Source: Chiridota heheva (taxonomy: Eukaryota > Echinodermata > Holothuroidea > Apodida > Chiridotidae). Taken from it: a DNA stretch of 64,000 nt. How positions within the stretch are numbered: position 1 is the first letter of the stretch; each line of letters begins with the position of its first letter. Positions 21,201 to 31,041 of the stretch are shown piece after piece. The notes beneath the pieces are model-generated. The model saw only the letters and a list, made by a program, of their open reading frames with translations, had not been told where the DNA came from and did not search any database. The stretch spans positions 611,501-675,500 of the forward strand of contig JAIGNY010003110.1 of the NCBI GenBank assembly GCA_020152595.1, read 5' to 3'. The position numbers and the translations under genes are program-made.

Positions 21201-22734
21201 AGGGTTAAAATAAGAAAACCTGTTTCAACGGCTAAATCAACCACCACCACCCCTTCTATACGCCACATCTAAATGTGGTTGAGCTGCAGCATCATTGATG
21301 TTCTGGTTTGTTCATCTTTTTCAACACTTCAGTTGTTCTAGCCAAAATAAAGGACATTTATATTGCATTTTCAACACTATGCAAGTTAAATCTGTTATAA
21401 TCATTTTTTGACAAATAATTTTGGTTCTTTGAAAGTAATATTCCCTGAATTTCCAGGGTTGTGTTTCCAAAGATCTCTCTCCTTTGCTTTTACAATGAAA
21501 TGGAGACTTTCATTCCCCTCTGTAAGTTATCCGATAGCAGATTTCTCAAAGCCAAGTGGATTTTTGTCATCCTAAATTGTTGGCAAGTAGTTATCCAGCA
21601 CCCAGATTTGATTGAAAGTGGTAAGCCGAACAAACACTTCAGACCTCTGAAGAGTATATTCCCAGGCCTTTAATGGGAGTGTAGAGGACTTGCTACTAGA
21701 CAGCAACGATGGCAGGAAAAATTGAGGTGACAAAAACGATAAGACTTGTCCTGTACAAGCTAATGTTGTAGGAATTCATAGTTCTCTAAATATTGATATG
21801 TGGGGGAGGTAAACCTCTACTCGGAGTACATTTTACTGGTGAACAAAAAAAATGTCATGGGTAAACTGCTAAAAAAAGATCAGTTTGTGTAAATATTGTT
21901 GAAAGATGACATCCGCTTCTTGAGTTGTCCACCAGGGGAGGTGGCACCACATGCAAAGATAACTCAATAAACAATTGATGCTGTTTAAAAATTTGGTCAA
22001 ATTAAAGGAATTTGAGCAAAACTACTTTGGTCTACAAATTGAATCATAAATTTGCCAGATAGATATGCTTCAAGGCTGTTCTGAAATATAGGTTTTTAAT
22101 TAAACCATGTGAGATTTAGCAACAAACTGTGTAAATAGTAGCATTCTTAGGTTGCATAGTTAATCTTTAAATACCCAGACCAAGCGTGTCATGCCCGATT
22201 GGGAACATACTTTTTCAAAAAATATTTTGCTTCGTCAAATAGGCCCACAGCAGTGATCTTCATGTCATTTGAAAGAGCTTGAATAGATCTTTCAGAAAAT
22301 ATATCTTTTTGATTGGGTTATGTTGAAGAATTTTGCAAAAATATGGATTGAAAAAGAGAGAATTCAAAAAATGCACAAAATGTAACAAAAAATGTTTAAA
22401 AAAAAAAAAGCTTCCTTGCATTACTTTCAGACCTAGCTTTTGCTTGAAAAGCTGTGAACTGTCAAAAACATCAAAGTATTCAATGCCGGTTGAATTTTGA
22501 CTGCCCGCCCCTGCCCCTACCATCAATATTTTTTGCCAAATTTAATGAATTTTAGGCTTTTTGAGACCAAAAATTTGAAAAAATTGTAAGTTCTGATTGC
22601 AATACACCTACCATACGCGAAATGTATCGTAAGAAAGGCCACGCCATGTACTCTTGATTGATATCAAAAAGAGCAAGTACCCCCTCTCTAATCACATAGA
22701 AATTCAAGTAGTAATAAAGCTTCATCCTTTACAG
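21201..22734. other. Non-coding DNA
   Basis: No convincing exon or element. Short ORFs at 21461-21673 and 22260-22526 show no recognisable motif. Confidence 0.5.
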
Positions 22735-22850
22735 TTAGTCACTTTGGTCTAAAGGGAAGTCTCTTTGCACAGCACGTGGATGACTCACGTTTGATCCCTG
22801 CACCGGACATGTGGCTTTCATTGTTCCACTAGTAATTACAGCGGTGATTA
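22735..22850 (+). mobile_element. tRNA-like SINE head or tRNA pseudogene
   Basis: Contains an A-box TGGTCTAAAGG and, 38 bases on, a B-box-like GTTTGATCCC. The GATGACTCAC before it may be a long variable arm (Ser/Leu-type tRNA). The acceptor and anticodon stems do not close, so it is not a functional tRNA. The body sequence does not match the other SINEs here. Confidence 0.45.
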
Positions 22851-23561
22851 TTTTTTGTTTATTTTCATTGTTTTTGCGTGTTTTGCTTCAAGAAATGAAA
22901 TCTCACAAATAATCTAAATATGTAAAACAAATCCTGATATTTCATTATTCACAAGAAAAATTACAAGCTCAAAAAAATTACCCTAATTGGGCCTAAAATG
23001 TGCTAATTTGCATATTTTTGTTGATAAATTTCTTGTACTTTTTTTATTGAAAATTGTATTGTTTTAACATTCATAGAAACTAAATTTGTAGTTGTAGGGA
23101 ACAAAAGGAAAGTTGTAAAAATTAATTTTAAAGAAAAAAAATCAAATTATTTTTTGTCACATTTTTAATCCCTGGGTCGGTCTTTATGGGTAAATGTGTC
23201 TGTCAGTATCCCAACATGTTTTAAAAAGGAGAGAGTAGAATCCAAATAATAGTTGCAACTCTGTTATATAAATAGTGAACTTCTTGCATCACATAAACTT
23301 TTATAATATCTTGCTTAATTCCTGTTGTGTATACTCGACCATTCTTTTCTGTTCAGTTACTTCACACCACTGTCAGTTCCTCTTTGTCCTACCTATACAT
23401 ACCTGGTACCATGTCCTCTTGAGGCTCTGGCTATCATGGTTGACCACCGATCTCTTATCTTCAGCTGCCCATAATAAAAGCTTTCTTCTCTTTTTCCTAC
23501 CTACATTTTCAGTGCCATGTTGTGTTGAGGCACAGGTTGCGTTATAAAAAAAAATTATGCC
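22851..23561. other. Non-coding AT-rich DNA
   Basis: No gene recognised. Strongly A/T-rich at 22850-23160. Confidence 0.5.
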
Positions 23562-24442
23562 CAATGTACAGGGCACTGCCTAATGTACAGGGCACTGCCT
23601 AATGTACAGGGCACTGCCTAATGTACAGGGCACTGCCTTATGTACAGGGCGCTGCCTTATGTACAGGGCACTGCCTAATGTACAGAGCACTGCCTAATGT
23701 ACAGGGCACTACAGACACTGCCTAACATTACAGGACAATGTACAGGGCACTGCCTAATGTACAGGGCACTGCCTAATGTACAGAGCACTGTCTAATGTAC
23801 AGAGCACTGCCTAATGTACAGGGAAGTGCCTAATGTACAGGAAGTGCCTAATGTACAGGAAAGTGCCTAATGTACAGGAAAGTGCCTAATGTACAGGAAA
23901 GTGCCTAGTGTACAGGGAAGTGCCTAGTGTACAGGGATGTGCCCAATGTACAGGGAAGTGCCCAATGTACAGGGAAGTGCCCAATGTACAGGGAAGTGCC
24001 TAATGTACAGGGCACTGCCTAACGTACAGGGCACTGCCTAATGTACAGGGCACTGCCTGATTTACAGAGCACTGGAAGCACTGCCTAATGTACAGAGGAC
24101 AGGACACTGAACGTACAGGGCACTGCCTGCCTGATTTACATGCCTGATTTACAGGGGAAGTGCACTGCCTAATGTACAGGGAAGTGCCTAATGTACAGGG
24201 AAGTGCCTAATGTACAGGGAAGTGCCTAATGTACAGGAAGTGCCTAATGTACAGGAAGTGCCTAATGTACAGGAAGTGCCTAATGTACAGGAAGTGCCCA
24301 AGGAAGTGCCCAATGTACAGGGAAGTGCCTAATGTACAGGGAAGTGCCCAATGTACAGGGAAGTGCCCAATGTACAGGGAAGTGCCCAATGTACAGGGAA
24401 GTGCCTAATGTACAGGGAAGTGCCCAATGTACAGGGAAGTGC
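23562..24442. repeat. 19-bp minisatellite AATGTACAGGGCACTGCCT
   Basis: About 45 units of 18-19 bp. Two variants occupy separate blocks: GGGCACTGCC (23562-23815 and 24000-24120) and GGGAAGTGCC (23816-23999 and 24150-24442), with some CCCAATG in place of CCTAATG in the second type. Broken units near 23710-23740 and 24060-24160 mark rearrangements. Confidence 0.96.
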
Positions 24443-24904
24443 ATGCTAGTAAAGCTTGCAAGTATTGTCAAATTATTGAACAGTACGGAGACCAGACATT
24501 TGCTGTGCTCCAGGCTTGTTTTTACACATACAACACAATACAGGAGGAAATAGAATCCTAGCTATTAATATCGTTAACAATTGACAGCCTGCATTCAAAA
24601 CAACATCAAAACTTTCACGTACAATGTACATGTATATATTGACTATATATACTAGCCTATATGTGTTTATGTACAATACTTGTATGGACATGTTGAACCA
24701 TTGGGCTGTTAGTCTTATAATTGTGTCATTTTTCTTCTTTTTTTGAGTAATTTAAAATCATTTTTGTATGAAATCAAAACTTTCAATCGCAATCAGAGAG
24801 GTAAGATTTTCATGTTTTCATTTAAGTTAATAACAAACTGGTGTAAAATTTCACATGCTATATCTAAATTTTATAAGGCAGGTACAACATGTGCCGTAAG
24901 AAAT
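24443..24904. other. Non-coding DNA
   Basis: Nothing recognisable apart from a donor-like GAGAG/GTAAGA at 24798-24806 without a supporting coding frame. Confidence 0.45.
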
Positions 24905-25640
24905 TTGTGGGTGGGGCATAATATGATTTTGCTAAAAACAGCTTATAAACATTAATATGTTTGAATTTTATTAATATGCATAGTGGGCAGGGCTTAATAT
25001 GATTTTGTAAACAAAAAGCACAAGTAAACACAACATCTCAAAAACTATGACCTGGATTTACATCATGTGTGGTACACAGATAGCTTATAGTCTGCAGATG
25101 TGACCTAATGTTTGTGGTGGTGATTTCATGCATATTAATAAGTGGGCGGAGCTTAAAGTGAACATTTTAAAAAGTGATTATTTTTGAAAAAGTGATACAT
25201 TTTAAAAAGTGGTAATTTGAAAAGTGATAAATGAGCAACTGTATTTCCATTTTGCATCATATTGGGCATGATAATTTTGTTGGTTATTGTGTGCATGCTT
25301 ATGTTATCAACAGGTGTCATTATATGCATGGTGGGCATGGCTGAATGTGAAAGTACTAAATGATGTAAACACCGTAAACGATACATCAGATTTATGCTAT
25401 ATGTGGTACACAGATGGATCATGGTCTATACTTATGTATGTTCTAATGTTGTGGTGGTGATGTCATGAATGCTAATGAGTAGGTGGCGCTTACTAACAAA
25501 TTCTTGAAATATAGGATAAATGAGCAACTGTTTTTGCATCATACTTGCTTTGATGATGAAAATTGTTGTGCAATGCTAATGTTGTCAACATTTTGATTGA
25601 TCTGCATGGTGGGTGTGGCTTATGGATGAATGTCATGGAA
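24905..25640. repeat. Diverged long-period tandem repeat
   Basis: The motif GCAT(G/A)GTGGGC(A/G)(T/G)GGCTTA or close variants recurs at about 24907, 24982, 25143, 25330, 25478 and 25606. Between them are shared blocks: ATGTGGTACACAGAT (25070, 25400), GTGGTGGTGAT(T/G)TCATG (25115, 25450) and ATAAATGAGCAACTGT (25227, 25516). Longer modules are about 330 bp. Old and heavily mutated. Confidence 0.75.
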
Positions 25641-26060
25641 CAAATATTTCATGATATGTAATGACAGGACAGTTAATACAAATTTTGCAAATCCATCAGC
25701 TTGTGAAAAAGCATCGGAACCACAAAAGCGTTTGGTTCTGGTTATTTGTGTATGGTATTAATGGTTCAATCCCTTAAACTTCATGTCAATACATTTTGGA
25801 AAGAAAATTTTAAAGAGAATTCAAAAGAAATACTTTATGTGTGCTAACACATGGCAAATTATGTCACCATTGGCATGAGTTCAACACAAAATTAGACAAA
25901 ATGGCAGCGTCCATGTTACTACTTTAAACGTGGATAACTTGAGAATGGAATAAGATTTTATGGTGGGGTTTTTAGTAGTTGGTTTAATTTTTAATTTTCT
26001 ATCACATATCAAGCTAGAATATTTGATTTAATGAATGTCTCCTTTAAGGATATGTCTCCT
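25641..26060. other. Non-coding DNA
   Basis: Contains GTCTCCTTTAA at 26037-26047, which resembles the right end of a TTAAAGGAG element, but no matching left end was found. Confidence 0.45.
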
Positions 26061-26346
26061 CAAAATATAACCCCTCATGCCAAAATATAACCCCTCATGC
26101 CAAAAAATAACCCCTCATGCCAAAAAATAACCCCTCATGCCAAAAAATAATATGCCAAAAAATAACCCCTCTGCTCAAAAAAAATGCCAAAAAATAACCC
26201 CTCATGCCCTCATGCCAAAATATAACCCCTCATGCCAAAAAATAACCCCTCATGCCAAAAAATAACCCCTCATGCCAAAAAATAACCCCTCATGCCAAAA
26301 AATAACCCCTCATGCCAAAAAATAACCCCTCATGCCAAAAAATAAC
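26061..26346. repeat. 20-bp minisatellite CCAAAAAATAACCCCTCATG
   Basis: About 14 units of 20 bp, with one scrambled region near 26148-26215. Early units have AAAATATAACC in place of AAAAAATAACC. Confidence 0.96.
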
Positions 26347-27342
26347 CTGTCACCTTTAGGTGTTTGCACTTGTTAGCAAACTAATTGTAGCTAAAAATAG
26401 CATTTTATCATTTTGTAAGCATACAAGAACAGACTCTAATGGTCATGAAAATAACTCTACTAAATAGTTGTACAGAGTTAGTTTTGAAACCATGAAGTTT
26501 ATTTTTTATTTGTGTACATATTTGAATTTGGAAAATTGTTCCTAAAATAGTTTCAATAATAGAACAATTTCTGTTGGGTGTTTGTTTTGATATGGGGTCC
26601 TGGAATGGTTTCTCCCATTTGTGATAAGTTTTTTTTTTTGTCGTATTGGTTTATTGTAGAGCACAAACTGAAATTAAAATGAATTAGGCTTGTTTACTAG
26701 CAATTAATGGACTAAAAGATCAACAACAAAATTTACGTTGTACAAACAAATGCCAGATTTCACAGTGATTGAGGGAAATGAAACTTAACAACCATGTCAT
26801 TTTTTCAGTTACTGGTTATTAAACCAATGTTCGATGATTGGCAAAAAAACTGAAATTTGGACACTAAACATGTATGTAGGCTATGCACAACACAATATAA
26901 ATTTCTACCTCGCTCCATGTAAGTTACGTTGTACAAAGAAATGCCAAATTTCACAGTAATTGGGGGTAATGAAACTAACAAGCAAGTCATTTTTTTTTCT
27001 TCAAAAAAAAAAAAAAAAATTACTGGAAAATATAGCAGATTCTTTTGTCGTTCGTAACCCTTGGTTATCAACATTTTAAAATTCAATACACCTTGCACGG
27101 TGATTGTGCGACTACATTTACTTATTTACTCCCTCATTGTTATTCTTTATACATACATTGGAAGTGCAGTGATTTCTAAAGATTGCTGCAACGGGTATCA
27201 GAGACTCGGCTATAATCTCAGGAATTGTAAATTTCAATAGAAATGCCTTAAATGAAATGGATCAATGTTTTATCGCGAAGATTACAAAAAAGATAGAAAA
27301 TTAAGAACACTGTATAATTGCTTAGTCAGATTTGTAATTTTT
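26347..27342. repeat. Non-coding DNA with a diverged 199-bp duplication
   Basis: The block ACGTTGTACAAACAAATGCC plus CAGTGATTGAGGGAAATGAAAC (26734-26810) recurs as ACGTTGTACAAAGAAATGCC plus CAGTAATTGGGGGTAATGAAAC (26931-27000). No gene is recognised in the rest. Confidence 0.6.
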
Positions 27343-28522
27343 AGCTCGACTATTCTACTACCCCCGGTGTCGGTCGGTATTGGCGTCCGGCTAAAGTTTA
27401 TGTCAAGTTTTTGTTAAAGTTGTTGGTTAGTTTTTGGTTCAAGTGTTCATAAGTTGTGAATGGTGTACATTCATGTGACTTGGCATAGTGGTAGAAAACA
27501 TTGGTACTGTTCAAATGAGCATTATTGGAGGGTGTGTGTGCATACTAGTTAGCTTATTTGCATAACAATGGAAATATTTGTCTGGTTAAAGTTTTTGGTT
27601 ACAATTTTTTGGTTCAAGTTTTCATAAGTTATGAATGGTGTTTATTCATGTAACTTGGCATAGGGGTAGAGGACATGGGTACTGATCAAATGAGCATGAT
27701 TGGGGTTTGTGTGCACACTAATTAGCTTATTTGCATAACAATGAAAATATTTGTCCGGTTCAAGTTTTTGTAAAACTTTGATCAAAATGTTTGGTTAAAG
27801 TTTGTATATGAATGGTGTACAATCATGTAACTTGGCATTGGGGTAGAGGACATGGGTACTGTTCAAATGAGCATGATTGGGGGTTGTGTGTGCAATAGCT
27901 TATTTGCATAATAATGAAAATATTGGTATCTATGATATCTCTTGAATTGGATGTGGGGATTTTATTTGTACAAATGATCATATATGTGAAGAGCATTGTC
28001 TACCTAATGGTGAGGTGAAGTGTGCATTGTACATATTAATTAGATTATTTGCATAATAATAGACTTTCAGAGAATGTTTAACATGAGTGCATAATTTAAG
28101 TTATGAATGTGTACATTCATGTAACTTGGCATAGGGTAGAGGATCTGAGTACTGTTCAAATGAGCAGGATTGGGGGTTGTGTGTGCATACTAAGTACTTT
28201 ATTTGCGTAACAAATAAAATATTTGTATCTGATATCTCTTAAATTAAAATTTTGGTTAAAGTTTTCATAACTTAGTTATGAATGGTGTGCATTCATGTGA
28301 CTTGACATAGGGGTAGAGGACATAGGTACTGTTCAAATAAGCATGATTGCGGGTTGTGTGTACATACTAATTAGCTTATTTGCATAACAATGGAAATATT
28401 GGTATCTATAATATATCTTTGATTAAATTGGATTTTGGGATTTTATTTGTACCAATGATCTTATGTGTAAAGAGCATTGTCTACACCTAGCTTTGAATAG
28501 TCGAGCATACTGTCCTTTCGAC
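27343..28522. repeat. Diverged ~170-bp tandem array with Sox-Oct-like motifs
   Basis: Six or more diverged units contain TGTACATTCATGTAACTTGGCA, TAGAGGACATGGGTACTGTTC and TTAGCTTATTTGCATAACAA. Spacing between equivalent points is roughly 130-190 bp. The block is bounded by inverted sequences, AGCTCGACTATTC at 27343 and GAATAGTCGAGCA near 28495. A small CTGTC/GACAG hairpin follows the right one. It may be a mobile element with an internally amplified core. No coding frame. Confidence 0.8.
27556..28392 (-). promoter_or_regulatory. Six Sox-Oct composite motif matches, one per repeat
   Basis: On the minus strand CATTGTTATGCAAAT, the textbook vertebrate Sox2-Oct4 composite site, is exact at 27556-27570, 27729-27743 and 28378-28392. 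Variants lie at 27902-27916 (one mismatch), 28047-28061 (two) and 28201-28215 (two). This is a sequence match only; binding is not shown. Confidence 0.5.
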
Positions 28523-29001
28523 AGTTCTTGTTAAGAGATCATATTGCTTGTAATATATCAAGTTAAATGTATGAAGGTTTGGATTATTTTTAGGTAAAAG
28601 AAATGACCAAACCATGGGCGATAAACAGCCTTATCGGTCAGTTATCAGTTAAACGGTAATTGAAAACATCCCTAAAATGAATTGACAACAAATATCATTT
28701 AAAAACAAATTATGTACCAACACTGTAATATATGAAGATGTCTTAAACAGGTAATATGGTTTTTATACAATAGTAGACCTGCAGCTTAGGCTTTGCACTT
28801 GTGCTTTCATTTTTTTGTTATTGGGTTTGGGATCGAAATTGTTTAGATTCAGAAAGTTCCTAAATTAATTGCAATTTCTACTACCATGAGAGCAATGATT
28901 TCTTGAGATGTTCTTGGTAAGAATACATTTCCCACCTAATTCAGACCCCTAGTGTTTTTGTCAGAGACTTCTAGCACTTTGCCCATTATTGCTTCCACCT
29001 G
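28523..29001. other. Non-coding AT-rich DNA
   Basis: No gene or element recognised. Confidence 0.5.
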
Positions 29002-29080
29002 CCCCTTCCCCTTTTCGCTAGTGCTTCCCCTTTTCGCTAGTGCTTCCCCTTTTCGCTAGTGCTTCCCCTTTTCGCTAGTG
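29002..29080. repeat. 19-bp tandem repeat GCTTCCCCTTTTCGCTAGT
   Basis: Four units. The last runs directly into the hAT-like element's first bases (TAGTGCTG), so the element inserted in or next to the array. Confidence 0.93.
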
Positions 29081-30142
29081 CTGTCATGATATGTCAATTA
29101 TTGCGATATCTCTTTCCCCACGACATGAAATTTGCCTCTTATCACATATCGCGATACCAAAAACTAATACAGAACTAAGAAATTTTTGCACAACTAGGCT
29201 ACTTCGTACGTTACGTTACTGACGTTACGGTAATAAATCTAAAAGTCAAGTTTAGGCCATGTTCGTTTCTAAATTAACTTAAAAACTTTTAAAATGTGCA
29301 AAAACATGTAAAAAAAAATAATTGAAAATCGCACTCCTTCACCCCACACTGGCACGCTTTAATGTAAGTTGGCAAAAAGAACGAAACATTGGTCCAGAAC
29401 ATGCCTCTCACTTTGATGTTTCATGATCGCGTTGGCTAAATTAACAAACATGTGCATGTGATGTGTGATGAATTTTAGAATGTAATAGTCACGCTCATGT
29501 CATCGGCTAGATGGAAATACTTTTTTTCTTGCATTTATGATTCATGTATGCATAAAATAAGTAGGCCCAGTGATACAAACAATTTGTGTTGTGAGTCAGT
29601 TTTCTTGAAAAATATCACAATATACCAATATCAGGCCTCCCCCGGTAGACCTTTGAAAAGCTTTAAAACCTTTAAAAACCTTTAGTGACAAATTGAACCT
29701 TTATTCCTTTCAAAATAACCTTTAAAACCTTTAAAAACCTTTATTTTCAAAGTTAAGCAAGGTAAATGATTCGAGTGCCAAGGTTTTAGCTTCATTGGTA
29801 AGTATACACATCCATTTAATAGCATATCTGTTCTCAACACACATTTAAAAAGTAGCAGGACCAAAATAAAATTTCCAACTTCACCTAATTAATGGACTTT
29901 TGGCGCCACCAATTGCCTTTTGCCCCAGAATATGCTCATTGTATGAAAATTTATTTCATGAATTAACCTTAATAAAACCTTTTTATTTAAATCCCAAACC
30001 TTTAAAACCTTTATTTAAACTTTTCCAACCTTTAAAAAAACCTTTATTTTAAAAAAGAGTCACCGAGAGGCCTGCAATATATATCTCAATAATTTTCTCC
30101 ACGATAATCGATACGTAATACAGCCATATCGTGACAGCACTA
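29076..30142. mobile_element. hAT-like non-autonomous element (outer)
   Basis: The terminal inverted repeats are TAGTGCTGTCATGATATG on the left and CATATCGTGACAGCACTA on the right (one mismatch). The flanking 8 bp are CTTTTCGC and CTTCTCAC, six of eight identical, which fits a hAT-type 8-bp target duplication that has drifted. TAGNGCTGTCACGATA ends are typical of animal hAT elements. No transposase ORF remains. The element hosts a second insertion at 29632-30074. Confidence 0.85.
29632..30074. mobile_element. Inner MITE with AACCTTTAAA-rich interior
   Basis: Ends are CAGGCCTCCCCCGGTAGAC and the inverse GTCACCGAGAGGCCTG. Directly flanking is CAATAT on both sides, a short target duplication or part of one. 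The interior is dominated by irregular AACCTTTAAA repeats (29660-29760, 29965-30055). CAGGCC ends suggest a hAT-like MITE. It is nested in the outer element. Confidence 0.8.
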
Positions 30143-30239
30143 CTTCTCACAAAGTACGTTTGCTGTCAAAAGCCAAAATTTGGAGAAATGCCTTGCCTTT
30201 GTGGCATGTGGTTTACATTTACAGTAAATGTAAATAACC

Positions 30240-30602
30240 ATCCATCAATCATATCCTCTTAGCCTGTCCTTTATACCTGAACTCCAGGTCTCTTCTCTCC
30301 TCACCCACCTCAATCTTAGATCTATTCAAAAACAATCCTTTCTTTAACGATATCAACTTCCTCTGCTACAAATACCTCTTCTACCATATCTAATCTTCCT
30401 TTCTCTTCCCTTCTACACCTAATCTTACACACCTCTCTCTTTTTCACCTAAATTTGTCTCCCAATTCACCCTATTCCCCCCCTCTTTTCTCCCTCTCAAT
30501 CCTCCATCTCCTCTCTGCCCTAAGTCGTACACTTTAATTTGTTAACACCCTCTTGGCACATTTGACTGTTGCAGTGCCATTAAACATCAACATAACCAAA
30601 CC
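30240..30602 (+). mobile_element. Pyrimidine-rich retroposon E, copy 1
   Basis: A C/T-rich body (CTCAATCTTAGATCTATTC, TCTACACCTAATCTTACACA, CTCAATCCTCCATCTCCTC) ends in CACCCTCTTGGCACATTTGA, then GTGCCATTAAACATCAACA. The same body and tail lie inside the LINE at 59.8-60.2 kb. There are no terminal inverted repeats and the 5' starts differ, as expected for a retroposed, 5'-truncated element. Confidence 0.7.
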
Positions 30603-31041
30603 TGCCAATTTTTCAGCTTCCTTGTTACTCATTTCCATGGTTGGAAAGTGGAAGAGAGCCCTCACTTAAAAGCAACAGTTTCAGAAAACATTGAATTAGC
30701 ATTCCCTATCTTTGTTTAACTGATTGGTTAGTATACATAGGTTGGATAAAAATTGTAATAAGTTTATTTGTTGATTTAAGAATAATTTTGTTGGGGGAGA
30801 AACAAGTAATAAAAAGGCTCTTAAGTTTGAAGATTCATTGTCATGTGAGGAATGTTAAAAGGGTTCAAAATCTTATGAGAAAGAAAAGTGTCAAAGAAAC
30901 AAGCAATTTTTTAGTTCTGAGGTCACAAATTATTGCGCAATTTATGCTAATCGGATATCTAAGTTTTAAAATGCTGTAAAATGGACAATTGTTAACTGAT
31001 TTTGATTTGGCTTTTTGCTCTTTACATGGTTTTAAGTATAT
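30603..31041. other. Non-coding AT-rich DNA next to the satellite
   Basis: No gene recognised. The short ORF at 30788-30979 has no motif. Confidence 0.5.

Noticed and set aside
22735..22850. Functional tRNA gene
   Set aside because: A- and B-box-like sequences exist but acceptor and anticodon stems do not pair, so it is at most a SINE head or pseudogene.
24332..24553. Peptide frame MYREVPNVQGSAQCTGKCP repeats
   Set aside because: 57 bp equals three 19-bp minisatellite units, so the frame is a product of the repeat.
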